From Panopea generosa (taxonomy: Eukaryota; Mollusca; Bivalvia; Adapedonta; Hiatellidae), in NCBI GenBank assembly GCA_029582155.1, contig CM055901.1:21245597-21309596 (forward strand): a stretch of 64,000 nt of DNA, in the 5' to 3' direction. Below are positions 23,274-47,316 of the stretch, piece after piece. A program made the position numbers and the translations under genes. Position 1 is the stretch's first letter. The number at the start of each line of letters is the position of its first letter. The notes under the pieces were generated by a model. It was given only the letters and a program-made list of their open reading frames with translations. It was not told where the DNA came from and did no database searches.

Positions 23274-23525
23274 ATGTCAGATATAAAAACACCCAGAACA
23301 ACAACACGGAAAATGGGCAAAAACAAAATGAACCAGCATAAAGTGGAGCAAATCATTAAAGATGACCCAGATATGTGCCACTTCAAATATGATTTTGAGG
23401 AATTAAGGGAATATCAGAAAGTGAAGATGATGCTTAGTAAATAGTCAAAAGAACAACTGCTGTATTTGTACAAAGCAAAATTACAAATATCAAGTTCCAA
23501 GAAAAAGGACACGATTGCTTTGTGA
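23274..23525 (+). pseudogene. Decayed reading frame inside the 3.95-kb insertion
   Basis: An ATG at 23274 opens a 56-codon frame (MSDIKTPRTTTRKMGKNK at the start, then KVEQIIKDDPDMC and a FEELREYQKVKMML segment) closed by TAG at 23442. The same frame continues with SKEQLLYLYKAKLQISSSKK and reaches TGA at 23523, as if the TAG were a point mutation. Lys/Glu-rich helical composition suggests genuine former coding sequence. I cannot assign a family. Confidence 0.4.
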
Positions 23526-24406
23526 AAGAATGGTGGAATACCATCCAAATTCAACGAGTACTAAAACTTAAACATGTCCCATGTAACAGCATAGATCTAT
23601 ATGCATGTAATGGTAGAAGACAAGACAGTGAACAGTGATAAAAAACGTTCAATTAAATATTCAGTGTTCATGTACTTAAAAATACTCAACTCAATGTCTT
23701 AGTATTTAAACTGTTTGAAATAAGAAATATCCAAGGTGTATAGGAAAAATGATTACGATGATATCAGAACCCTGAATTGCAAAAAAGGCACGATTTGAGG
23801 TATGATAGTAATACTATGTAATAGTTTGTAAAATGTGTGTATAATAAATGTGTAAATGTTTCTTTCATCATTTAAAGAAAATATAATTAAAGCCTTATAT
23901 ACCTGAATGTATGTCTGAAGATTATGAGAAATATAATCACATTGTGTGTGATAAAAAAACTCTTAATTGCTAATGCATCTAAATGACTTTATCATGATTA
24001 TAAATGTTATCAACCCACCAGATAACATGTTTTGTTTTAAAAAGTCTCAGTATTTCTGCGACTTATGTTACAACCAGAACAGCATATGGCAAATTACAGT
24101 GTTATGTCTTTATCTTATTAGATTTTTGTTATCAAGTTGTACTGCCATACCATTGTATCCATGTATACTCTTATATAGCAAAATAAAAATAGTACTTAAC
24201 TCTTACTTTTGTTAATGCCAAAATATTGTTTTGGTTAAGTCTTATATAACATCATTTGAAGAACAAATAATTTGAAACATATGTATATTACTAAAGCATA
24301 TTAAGAAATTTGTGTGAACATGGATTTTTTAACATTTGACAACGTTTTATGTTCCTGAACAATTTCAAAAAACGTAGATACCAGGTTCTGGTTTTTTAAC
24401 AGACGA

Positions 24407-24748
24407 TGTACAAAAACAACAAATTAACATACAGATTTAAAAAAATACACCAACAAATGAATATGCAGAATGAACCTAGAACCTTGATACTTGCAGAACT
24501 GCAAAGTTTCAGTAAATTCTATCCTATTACTCAAATTGTCTCCTCTTAGGACATGCATGAGACACAGTGGTCCTTTTCTTGCCATCACTCATATGGCTCC
24601 CTGAAAACACACAGGGGTTGATAATTTAACCTCAATAGTGAACATGACAAAAAATGATAAAATGAACATGACACCCATTCAGAGGATTCCTAGACCTCTG
24701 CAGAGATCAGCAGTGATTCTATTCTTAGCCAGAACCATGCGGGCTTAA
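24407..24748 (-). mobile_element. SINE-like family E, 5' half (other side of the insertion)
   Basis: It continues the element begun at 20329: TGTACAAAAACAACAAATTA, then CCTAGAACCTTGATAC, GACATGCATGAG, CTCATATGGCTCCCTGAAA and CTTAGCCAGAACCA. The order is the same as in the uninterrupted copy at 40017-40448. Confidence 0.85.
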
Positions 24749-25239
24749 TAATTATATAATATACTCTTTTTGAAAGACACACAACTGTAGTGAGACGTTA
24801 GACGCAAGTGTTATCTTGTTTTATTCTGGGCAGAACTTAGATATATACAGAAACAAACTTCACACAACACATGTCCCTTGCAGAAATCGACCACATGACC
24901 TTTTGATCCGAGTTTTGCCTTGATGAATAAACTACATGCTTCAAAGCATATATAAATGTAATACTATGTACAGGAGAGCAGGGCTAGTTACTATATGGGA
25001 CCATTAATGAATCCTTAATAGCGACCAAAAGAGTGTACTCAGACAGTCAATATATCAGTTTTTAATTATAACAAGCGTTTTGTTTTACAAAGCAATCTGA
25101 ATTATATGTCATGGATCCGTTCTATAGTACTTCCTTAGCTATAGTATCCAGGGCTTCAATTCATCCAACTTTGGACTAAAATCAAACCTCAAAGACCTGA
25201 TTTTGAAATATTTAGTTAAAAATGGTATATTGATATTTT
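24749..25239. other. Unassigned AT-rich sequence, no gene seen
   Basis: No long frame, splice-flanked exon or repeat structure was found. Confidence 0.4.
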
Positions 25240-25249
25240 CTGATAATGT

Positions 25250-25600
25250 GTTATTGACATTGATTGTTTTGGTTGGAACATGTTGTTCATTTCTAAAAAA
25301 ATGTTTCCATGTTTCAGATTTTTTGTTTGAGTTTTAGATTCAACACTTTGATACATTTAGATCCTGCCATTGGAAATGTAATTAATGTTTAAAGTGCATA
25401 AAGCAGGACTTTCAAAAATACGAAGATTGAATCCGTGAATTCCAAAATGATCTGTTGATAGGATGCAGACCACAAAGATGAAAAATATTAGCTAACAATT
25501 GTCATATCTTTGAAAGTCCAACATCACAACAGATTTGTTATGCTATATAATGATTTGAATTCTTGATGATCAAAATCATAAATTATGAAATATATTAGAA
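25250..25600 (+). pseudogene. Second, more decayed copy of the paraoxonase-like exon
   Basis: The segment matches the reverse complement of about 18720-19140, including intron sequence (GTTTCAGATTTTT, GAGTTTTAGATTCAACAC, AAAATACGAAGATTGAATCC). Exon sequence survives only at 25452-25532 (LLIGCRPQR, then TGA in place of TGG at 25479, then KILANN). The acceptor and first 57 exon bases are deleted, and the donor GT after CAG is AT. It is inverted relative to the first copy and lies on the other side of the 3.95-kb insertion. Confidence 0.65.
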
Positions 25601-26168
25601 ATAATTAATAAATAAAATCCGAATGGTTTGGTATGTCAAATCCACACAAACATGATAAAATCAATATTTAACCCTTTACTTCATAAAGACGCCTTTGGAC
25701 TCCTCTAACAAAGATGCCTTTGGACACCTCTTATATAGAAGGCTTTTGAATTATTGGGTGAATTATGTTTATATTAACTGACAGAGTGGAAAACAGTGTT
25801 GGAAGTGTTCAGATTGCTCAATTCGAGCAGTTAATTACTGCTTGATGAACTTTACATCATCATTCAGACTCTTTCTAAGATAAAACAATTTTTAATAAAT
25901 GTTAACCTGTGTAACAGATCAAACTGAAATCAAAATGAAATACGTCACAAAATATATTGCGGGAAATATATTTCAGTCTAACCTAGGCGCATAACCCAGA
26001 TTAGGAAATCTGTTTTCAATATATTATTATATATATTATTATGGCATGTTTGAACGGATATCTTTTTAGCAATATGGGGTCAATGATTATTATACAGGCA
26101 TGATAAATTGGTGGAAAATGTTTTTAGCTAATTTTAAATGTTTGAAAAATCTTGATAAATTCCCTTTT
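25590..26168 (-). mobile_element. MITE family G copy, interrupted by a TTAA-flanked MITE
   Basis: It shares GAATGGTTTGGTATGTCAAA, CAGACTCTTTCTAAGATAAA, TCTAACCTAGGCGCATA and a TGATAAATTCCCTTTTA terminus with the copies at 34174-34703 and 49803-50029. A hairpin MITE remnant at 25668-25834 sits inside, and the bases expected between the breakpoints are missing. Confidence 0.65.
25668..25834 (+). mobile_element. Hairpin MITE, TTAACCCTTTAC family, truncated
   Basis: It starts TTAACCCTTTACTTCATA and contains degenerate GACGCCTTTGGACACCTC repeats and half of the central palindrome (ACAGTGTTGGAAGTGTTCAG, ATTGCTC). TTAA also occurs at 25831. It matches the first half of the element at 29119-29384. 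Confidence 0.75.
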
Positions 26169-29118
26169 AGACTCCAGTTCATTTAGTCATGCATTCATTC
26201 TATGATTCAAATGTAATGTCCAACTGTTTATGAGTTGTATGTTAAAAATGGAATTATTTGTTCAATATTTTGTAACCATATAACTGTTGAAAAAATGATC
26301 TTGCAGGATTATTCTAAAGCCATAAACATTTGAGTAAATGTACATTGGATTCTTGGTATTATATAAAGAAAAAAGATAAACAATTTTGTAAACACTTTTT
26401 ATTGACTTTTAGTTGCACAGACTTTGCAACAGGGCAAAGTTAACACAATAAATAGAATAAATTCTTTTAAACTATATATTCATTGATATTTATCCATGCA
26501 CAAATAACATTAAATTAGGCATCATTAAAAAATCTGAATGACAGTCAAGTTGAATTTATGAATGTTTTTTTTTTAATGCACAACAGCAAAAACAATCTGG
26601 CCTGAGCATAATCTACTGATATACTAAGCTGCATATTAAATGTAACAATTTGTAGACAGGCTACTGGACTGAAACTAGTAGCAACTGCAGAATTGTAACT
26701 GAAAGAGTTAATAACAATCTCTAGTTGTCTGTTGAAGCTAGGGTTAAGCTATCCTTAAAAAATGTTTGTTTGCTGTGCTTTCCAACCCAGTTTTTCATAT
26801 GGGTATGTAGTTAGCTATGTATTTTGCCTGATTGTGATTATAAAATTTGGATGCTTTGAAAGTGAATAAAAAAATTTAGGTAGCTGCAATATTGAGTGAG
26901 AAGGTAGGAGCATAGTAAACACGTTTTTTTAAATAATGGCCCTAGCAGAAGGGTGTTAAATTACTGTTTCCTTGGTAAGAGGCAGTTGAAATTCAAACTC
27001 CAGTAGTAGATACTGGAGAAAATTCCATAAATAAATATAATAGAAACATTGGTAAATAGTTATTTGACTTAAAGTCAATCACAAAATTTGGCAGTTGCAA
27101 ATATCTCTGCAAAGTTTCAAAATTTATTTCAAAGGCCAAGGTATACATCCTTTGTAAAACTTGTAAAATCTAATGTGGTCAATACTTAATACCAAATCCT
27201 ATATCAAATGTATTATAACACATGCATGCTCTATATCATAACTAGAAATGTACCTAAACCAAGGAATTATACCAAAAAGTAACAAAAATTAAAACTGCAT
27301 TAAACTGCAAGTTTTTAATTTCTGATCATTTGGCACAGACATTATTTTACTGAGGGACTTAATTCTGTGTAATGATTTGAATAATAAGCATTTATCAAAC
27401 TCTGCTCTGTAGTTCTTAAATGAAAAATATTTCTAAGTCTATCAGTGTAAAACTGTGACCCAAAGGGTGGGTCTACATTTTGTACATTTGGTTTTCATTG
27501 GCTCCGTACTATATTTGCTAATGCAACTTTCAAGAGCCTTTAAGTTTTTGAAAACCAAGAGGGCCATTATGGTTTAATACCAAGGACCTTGATCATCATT
27601 CAAGGGACCATAACTCAGCAAATATGTACAGAAACAGCAGCTTATAGCAGAAAATCAATCCAGCTCAGCGTTTATAGCATTACTGGTACTTGCATGATCA
27701 GTATTTAGTTTCCTTGATAAATATTACTCAAGAACATTTATATTGTGTTAACCTACCATCTAATTACAAGCCATTCCATTTAATTTATAGCTTTAACAAA
27801 CCAGGATCCCATTATTCCCATTTCTGGCATTGTAATATCATATCACTGGAACATTACAATGACAACAGGTAATATATAAGCTTAAATCACTTTTATTTAG
27901 AGTATCTAATTATGAGGAAGCCTGTCAAGTTATTCAATTTACCTTTACTCTGGTATGATACAAATAACGGTAATTGCTATGACCAAAATAATATTAAAAC
28001 AAAACTGCCTGCACAAGTAAGTTAATAAATGTAAATAAAATACCCAGTACAATCTATATAATGTACCGGTATTCTGATTAGTTCTGCATACATGTGTATC
28101 ATGTAGAAAATGAAGTCTAATTACTACACTGGTTGTGGAACCAATTGATTAAGTGTTTTTCTTTAGTTAACATTATCATTCTCTGTATGACCAGGGCTAA
28201 TGGATAATCATTTTTTCTTCAGTTAACACTTTCATTCTTTGAATGATAAGGACACAGAAACACACAGTATTCAGTGCTGCAGAGCAGTAAGACATAATAG
28301 TTAGGTACACACAATATATAAACAAGCTGGAAGTAAAATGCAGCAAGCCTTAACAGTAAATCATTTTTCAATTTTTGCGCGAGTTAGCATGTCCATTTGA
28401 CATATAGCCTTATCAGACAGTTGTTTATGGAACATTTGTCAGAATGTTGGGCAAAACCATGGAATTCGTTTCTTATATGACTTGTGTATGTCTATAAATA
28501 TCATTTAGGTATTTCTTGTTAGTTACATCACAGATTATAAAAATCTACTAATGGTAGTTCATATAGAGAAGTTGAAATAGAAATATAACTGAAATAGAAT
28601 TCTCAAACGGTTTCCAGTATCATACCCTGCAAAGATTACTCAAAACCTTTAAATAATGTTTTGATTTGATCAAAGGTAGATAATAACTAGTTGTTATATT
28701 GTCAGAATGATCTTATAAGTTTATTTAACTCCATCCACCCATTGCCAAACTGACATTGACCATAAACATTGACCATGAGGTAGCCTTTAATCTGTATTTG
28801 CTTTGTACAAATCGTCACACACAAACATTTAGAAAATTGGGTGTGATAGGGTAAAAAACATATTTAAAATATATAATATATCTTTATTTGACAAGATGGG
28901 TCTGTCAATTTTCACATCATAAACAAAAAAATAAGAGTTTTTCATTTATAGACATGTTTTTCTTTTTTTATGTGTGTGTTCCAATTAATTAACTAACCAA
29001 TATAAATAATACCACTGCCAATTATCATATCACACACTAACTACAGAAAACTTATAATGTCCTACATAATGATTTTCGGAACAAGCTTGCATTAAACACT
29101 TTTCCCACATCTTAAGTT
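26169..29118. other. No gene seen; possible 3' flank or UTR of membralin
   Basis: The stretch lacks convincing coding frames. On the minus strand a canonical AATAAA (complement at 26398-26403) could end a long membralin 3' UTR of about 3.5 kb, but other signals are possible and no transcript evidence is available. Confidence 0.35.
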
Positions 29119-29384
29119 TTAACCCTTTACTTCATATAGACGCCTTTGAACACCTCTAATATAGACGCCTTTGGACACCTCTTATATAGACACCTTTGGA
29201 CACGTAATATAGAAGGCTTTTGAATTATTTGGCGAATTATGTTTATATTAACTGACAGAGTGGAAAACAGTGCAGGAAGTGTTCAGATTGCTCGTTACGA
29301 GCAATCTTAACTCTTCCTGCACTGTTTTCAAAGGCCTTCTGCAATTGGTGCAGAAAAACGCATATCTATGGAGTAAAGGATTAA
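29119..29384 (+). mobile_element. Hairpin MITE, TTAACCCTTTAC family, complete
   Basis: It is bounded by TTAACCCTTTACTTCATA and CTATGGAGTAAAGGATTAA. The left part holds three to four degenerate GACGCCTTTGGACACCTC units. The centre (29262-29330) is a near-perfect palindrome with arms GGAAAACAGTGCAGGAAG and GTTCAGATTGCTCG. TTAA ends with a CCC-starting TIR are typical of piggyBac-superfamily MITEs (known family property; assignment inferred). Confidence 0.8.
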
Positions 29385-29468
29385 ATGTTTAATTCTCTGC
29401 TGCTATAACTCTTATATGATTATATCTATTTGAAAAAAAAAACACTTAAAACCTTAGGATCCAAACCA

Positions 29469-29698
29469 GAGTTCTACTAAACATCTCAATTTGAGATCAA
29501 CCTCAGATTTTCCTCGCTTCATATTTTTGAAACACTGTATCTTCATTAACATTGATTACTTTTTATCAGTTACCAATGAGTAAAGATTTGTGTCGAATTC
29601 TGAAGTAATTTGATGTGTAATAAGGTCAAGTATTCATTTAGAAAAATTTAGATTTTCGAGATGAGGGAAATCTCAGTTTGAGATATTTAGTGAAACCC
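29469..29698. mobile_element. MITE with AGTTTCACT-type inverted ends, second copy
   Basis: The left end is AGTTCTACTAAACATCTCAA and the right end TTGAGATATTTAGTGAAACC. The inner blocks are ATTTGAGATC...CCTCAGAT and GGGAAATCTCAGTTTGAG. Its layout matches 10903-11124. Confidence 0.65.
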
Positions 29699-29932
29699 TT
29701 AAAACAAGCACCTCAGTTGCAAGTAACTTAATAATAAATAATATAATACAAATATACCCTTTATGTTACACACTATTTAAATGCATATCTACATGAAATT
29801 GTTCTGGAATATCTTATTTCTAAAAATCACATCATTTTATATGTGCAACTACAACTGAAGCATAAATAATAAACAAAGATTTAAACAACCATGTGGAGGC
29901 ATGTTTTGATGCAGTACTTAAGTTTATTAACA

Positions 29933-42207
<12,275 letters not shown>

Positions 42208-43115
42208 TTATCCCTTATGTCAATATTTTAAATTAATTAATATTATAATACTGTAAAATTACAAACAATGATAACATGTATATAGCGAATTTCGCACTCA
42301 ATACTGTTCAAACTAATGCTGTTCACCTCAAGTTATTGCATGAAACAATAAAGTCTGACAATCATCAAGAAAAATAAACTTAACTGTGATATCAATGGTA
42401 CTATAATTGCATTTAATTTGGTCAGTAATAATAAGAAATAGCACCAGAAATACAATCAAATATGTCTGCCATTGCAATGTTATAAATGAACTTCTTGGAA
42501 AAGGAGCTCAATAAGTGTTCTGAAATAACATGAGCAGTAAATATACAGCAATTTTGGAGTGAACACATTGCCATATGATGCTGGCTTCTTAATGTTACCA
42601 ATACATAATGCACTGTTCACCAACAGGTCAACTCAATATATCATCAACACTGTATGCTACGAATATCAATACAACTTTATGGGCATGTTTCGTTGGGGGA
42701 ATATGCAAGTACTGCATTATTGATCCGTAATTTACAGGTCAAAGCACACATCAATGAAAGGTATTAAATAAATTTGTCCAACTTTTGATTTCAATAAACA
42801 TAGCACTTTTGTAAAGGGTCACATGTCGATTATGATTTTCCACTTGTGCAGAACATCAGGCTATGGGATTTGCAAAGATGTGTATAAATTTCATTTAGTT
42901 GTTAAGGCTCCACATTGAAATCAATGCATATTAGTTGCAGTTGTTGGTTGTTTCGTAACACTACAATATCGTACCGGATAGTCCATATATGAAATATATA
43001 ATGCTTAAAATTTTCCTTTGTGTAATACTTTATCACAAGTTTCCTATTCATTTCCTGTACATGGATAGAAATTATATTGTAATACTGATATAAATGATGA
43101 ACATTAAATATATGA

Positions 43116-43302
43116 CAGGCTTCTCTGCAGGAAGGAATGCAAGCACTTGGGTAACAGCGCGTAATCACCTTCAACACATTGTGTAAGGCACTAATTGAAA
43201 TATATTTCACTAGTCAAACTTGTATTAATCAGTTTAAAGTCATCATATTTAGGTTTCATTTCAGGCATTAAAATGAGAAAAAAATATAGAAAGAAAAACT
43301 TT
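43116..43302 (+). mobile_element. MITE (CAGGMTTCTC family), truncated, in membralin intron 1
   Basis: CAGGCTTCTCTGCAGGAAGG, then GTAACAGCGCGTAATCACC, GTGTAAGGCACTAATTGAAA and GTCATCATATTTAG, match the first half of 1361-1683. The right terminus is missing. Confidence 0.65.
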
Positions 43303-43430
43303 ACTTTTATAATACTTTAATACATGTTGACCATTGTAAACTTTTATTTTCTATAGATATTAGATCGTAATATATTTATATATATTATGAAAAGAAAAAA
43401 AAGTATATAGTTTTTATAACTTTACTTTGT

Positions 43431-43450
43431 TTAACTCTTTACTTCATAGA
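43431..43450 (+). mobile_element. Isolated terminus of the TTAACCCTTTAC MITE family
   Basis: TTAACTCTTTACTTCATAGA matches the left terminus of the hairpin MITEs, but the sequence that follows is unrelated. It could pair with the right-type terminus at 46123. Confidence 0.45.
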
Positions 43451-44874
43451 GATATAGCAGTATTGCCTATCCTAACAGATACAGGTAGAAGGAAACAGAT
43501 GTCAATAAACCAATACCCAGCTGATAAGGTTTCTGCACCATTCCCATAGGGGATATTTAAAAATACATGCTGATTGCACACCCAGTTCATTAAAGTCATT
43601 ATTTCAGTAAGAAATATTGATTTTATCCTTTTTTTGTGTTTGTAAAGTTTGTTGCAAATAAAATTTTCTTTCTGGTGATATAAAAATTATTATTTTGTGG
43701 CAATTGAATAATGAGATATATGGGTAGAAACTAAAAAGATTTTGTTTCATTTTATTTTTTCTTTAAATTCAGCACTAGTTTATATATATATCTCGCTTAT
43801 AAAGTTAATATTTCCGCAAGATATATTGATTTTACACTTGTTATGTCAGTGTAAACTTTGTTGAATATTGAATTATCTTTGCGATGATAAAAAAAAAATA
43901 ATTCTATGACAATGGAATACAAAGATACACGGATATAAAACAAGAAGACTTTTCATTTCAATTCATTTTTAATTTTGACACAAATTTATACATACCAATA
44001 TTTTACAATGATATTTTTATATGTAATATAATTCAAACAAATAAACTTAATAAAATAATTAAAATAGGGATAGTTAAATAGATATATAATTTTTAACTAT
44101 TTTACCAAAAGTATCCACGAATTTAATGTTACTACACTTATTTATATACAAAATATGCAAGAGCGTTCAGTTATGGTTGTACAATTTTTTAATCTTTACT
44201 TTTGGTGGAATTTGTAAATTTATTTTCCATTTCAGGTAAAAGCAGCACAAAATTTAAATTAAAAAATATCAAATCCTCCTAAATGTTTTGGTCCCGACTG
44301 CTATGTGCGAACTTTCAAACTGAAATAAGACAAAAACATACATAAGTTCAATAAACAGACAAAACAGATTATTTACAATAAAAATTAAGGACTACCTTTA
44401 CTACTAATAATAAATTATCAATACCTTAGTTATTATTAATACAACTACTGCATATTTATTATTAGAATCATTATTATGAATAATTAACGACAATAATAGA
44501 TAGGGGAAGTTTTAATTATAATAATGATAGGTCTAGTTACAATTTATCAGTTAGTATAATGGTCAAAATAGAAATTATTTATTATTCTTTTATGTGTTCT
44601 ATTACCATGCTACAATTTTACCTATGAGAAAAAAACGTTTTATTACTTTCCCTTCTTGCGCATTTTTAAAAAGAATCCCCATGCTATTATTTTTACATGT
44701 AGATCTACTTGTATGTAAATAAATTGCTTCTGTCATCAAATCAGATCAGAAAGTCAAAAGTTAAAATCGGACATGAATTCAAAATTAATCTAAATCGGTA
44801 ATGCGTATAATATTTATAAATTAATTAGAACGGGATCTTTCACAGACGAACAGATAATTAAAAAAAATAATTAC

Positions 44875-44924
44875 CTTATTATAATGACCAGCAGACATCA
44901 TGCTGATCTGGGACGCCTTATAGT
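44875..44924 (-). other. Candidate membralin 5' UTR exon with uORF
   Basis: On the minus strand a donor AAG|GTAATT at 44875/44874 could splice to the acceptor AAATTTCAG at 42122, which opens coding exon 1. Joined, the leader holds an upstream ATGATG at 44901 that opens a 13-codon frame, stopping with TGA 10 nt before the main ATG, plus a second 3-codon frame (ATGATGTTA-TAA) stopping 2 nt before it. A stop also lies upstream in the main frame. The exon's 5' limit is not known. Confidence 0.4.
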
Positions 44925-45002
44925 TTTATTGCCCCTTCATGGTATAAAAATTCCGGTCACGGGTGTCAGCTGTGAAAAGAAACCAGTATTGTCGCATATT
45001 GG
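44916..45002 (-). promoter_or_regulatory. Candidate membralin promoter
   Basis: Minus-strand reading gives a CGCCAAT box (complement at 44998-45003) about 75 bp upstream of an ACTATAAGG element (44916-44925). The surroundings have more CpG than the neighbourhood. This is sequence inspection only. Confidence 0.3.
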
Positions 45003-45289
45003 CGCGTGCATTTGATTAGTCCATATACCCCCAGGACATATATCACGGCTTTGGTAATTGCCGAAATGCAAACTGACATAATTTATGACACCCCCTCCCC
45101 AACTTCTAACCACCCGAAACCATAACGGTAAGCCACGGTAGCGTACCTGATTCTATCCCAGTAATCACAATCAAAACAAACAATGATTTAATACCGTGTC
45201 AATTATCACAGTCAGCACGCATGATTTTTCAAAAAAATCAAAATATGCCGATGTACATTTTCGGAAAATAGTGTTGACCTATTTCTTTC

Positions 45290-45985
45290 TGGAAAATTCC
45301 ATGACCTCGCGTGATCGCTGAATTTACTATTGGACGGTATTTTTAAATGTAACCTATGGTATGATGCATAATTTTACTACACGAACTGCAATGCTACACG
45401 AATATTAACACCTGTCATTGAAAAATAAATTGAAACATATTGTTTTTGCAATTGAAATTGGGAGATTTTTGTTATTCTTGCGTAAGTATGGACAATGCAA
45501 TGAATTCGCGTGATCATTGATCAATTGAAATGTATTGTTTTAGCGATTGAAAATGTGGATATTTTTGTTATTCCCGCGTAAGCATGGACAATTCGATGAC
45601 CTCGCGTGATCACTGATGTGACCCTATTTACGATTGGACGCTATATTTAATTCTAACCTCTGATGTCATGCATAATTTAACTGTGTGAAATGCAATGCTA
45701 CACGAACATAAACATCCGGTCCTTGAAAAATAAATTGAAATGTGTTTCTTTTGCGATTTAAATTGGTGATATTTGTGTAATTCCCGCGTAAGTCTGGTCA
45801 ATTCAATGACATCGCGTGGTCACTGATATGACACTATGTGCAAATAGACGCTATTTTTATAAAAACTTTAAATAGTAACCATATTATGTCTTCCGTAAAT
45901 TTACTTTGTGAAATGTTGCACTACACGAATATAAACTTACGATCTCTGAAAAATAAATTAAAAGGTGTTGTTTTTGTGATTGAAA
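45290..45985. repeat. CpG-containing satellite, about 200-210-bp unit
   Basis: A TCGCGTGATC block (preceded by TGACC or similar) recurs near 45306, 45504, 45601 and 45811, giving spacings of 198, 97 (one shortened copy) and 210. Other shared blocks are ATTCCCGCGTAAG, TGCAATGCTACACGAA and GAAAAATAAATTGAAA. It lies between the divergent membralin and MERIT40 genes. Confidence 0.75.
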
Positions 45986-45989
45986 ATAG

Positions 45990-46126
45990 GGAGCGTCCAA
46001 ATGCGTCTTTATGAGAATGAGACCATGCGTCCAAATGCGTCTTTATGAAGGACACGTACCAGGTGTCCAGATGCGTATTTATGAAGCGGGGGGGTAGGGT
46101 CGTCGGAATATGAAGTATAGGGTTAA
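45990..46126 (-). mobile_element. Remnant of the TTAACCCTTTAC MITE family
   Basis: Three GTCCAAATGCGTCTTTATGA-type units, a G-rich block, and a terminus TATGAAGTATAGGGTTAA resemble the right part of the hairpin MITE at 33676-33964. The hairpin is absent. Confidence 0.5.
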
Positions 46127-46670
46127 TACTTTAAAACATGTTTCCCATTGTAGAAATATTTATAAAAATGAGCAATGTACTTATCACTTGTATACCTAAA
46201 ACCGCGATATACCTATTACCACGAATACCTGTATAATAACAATATCCCAGACATGCTCAAAGTACCAACTTCTGTTAGCGTTGGCATTTGTTTACATTTG
46301 GTATACCCAACTAATTATTACTCAGCACACTTAAGTAACTTTATTACTGTTGATTATTGATGCCATTATTTACATGAATGACAAATTTTTAGACTTGCAG
46401 TAATAGGTATGACTAGTATGCTTTCAACAATAGGTGTTACAAACAAAAAAATGAAACCCCTGTAATTCGTAGTTGCTATTCTTTATCATCTTTATTAACA
46501 CTTAATATTTAGGATGGATAGAAATTGGATACAAAAGACAATGTATTTTTATCATGGTACAATGGTTTCTGAATCAACGTTAGAAGAAATAGGTTGTTGT
46601 TGTATGGTATTCAGCGTCGCTTTCAACAATTTTTCAGTCATATCGCGACGGTGTCTCCTTGAGACAGTAT

Positions 46671-46905
46671 TCTAAGTGCTGTCACACTGGAGTATCATGC
46701 CGCAGACACATGGTATGACATCCCACCCAGTCACATTATACTGACACCGGGCTGACCAGACCTAGAACTCTCCTCTAAATGCTTAGCGTCAAGCGAGGAA
46801 GCTTCTAGTACCATTTTTAAAGTCTTTGTATGACCCGGCTGGGTATTGAAAACATGACCTTCCACATGTGAGGCGGACGATCTACCACTAGACCACTCCG
46901 CGGTC
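46671..46905 (-). mobile_element. tRNA-derived SINE, family D
   Basis: The minus strand opens GACCGCGGAGTGGTCTAGTG, then GTAGATCGTCCGCC (box A-like) and GTTTTCAATACCCAGCCGG (box B-like). The body includes TGTGACTGGGTGGGATGTC and CTGCGGCATGATACTCCAG. A 3' fragment of the same family is at 2949. Confidence 0.75.
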
Positions 46906-47316
46906 TTAGAAGAAATAGGACTGTTGGATAAAAATATTTCTGCAGCCCAGTTCACTGGAATAAACCAGTTGGCACTCTTTAATTGTGAATTAATGAAACA
47001 TTAGAACGGGAAACAACAATATCTGAAAAAAGAAGAAAACAATAATGCCGAAACCTTATACTAACATAAGCAGAGAAAATTCACCGATAAAGCGGTCTCC
47101 GGTATCTATTTTGGGTACGGGGTGTTCAAGATTTACATCAAAACGGGGTCAATAAATTGTACTATTGTCTTCTTTCTTTGACTTTGATTCAATAAATGGG
47201 TGACCAAAACTTCGTCTTCAAATCAAACAACTTAAATAATTCGAGAGATCAAATCTATCAACTAAGAAAATACCTTTATAAGAGCTGTTTTAAGTATATT
47301 TTTTTTGTTATTTTCC

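Larger units (their letters stand above)
20455..24406. mobile_element. 3,952-bp insertion with 9-bp TIRs, family unassigned
   Basis: It begins TCGTCTGTT and ends AACAGACGA, a perfect 9-bp inverted repeat. It interrupts a family E SINE. The flanks read CTCTACATG before and TGTACAAAAAC after, against CTCTACATGTACAAAAAC in the intact copy, so a 2-bp TG duplication results. Inside are a 66-bp repeat array with coding character (21470-22642) and a decayed frame (23274-23525). No transposase was recognised. The element may be a decayed or non-autonomous DNA transposon. ATG instead of TG is possible as the duplication if the terminus is one base shorter. Confidence 0.7.

Noticed and set aside
46840-46905. 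tRNA gene on the minus strand
   Set aside because: This is the head of SINE family D; it lacks complete stems and has a shared non-tRNA body.
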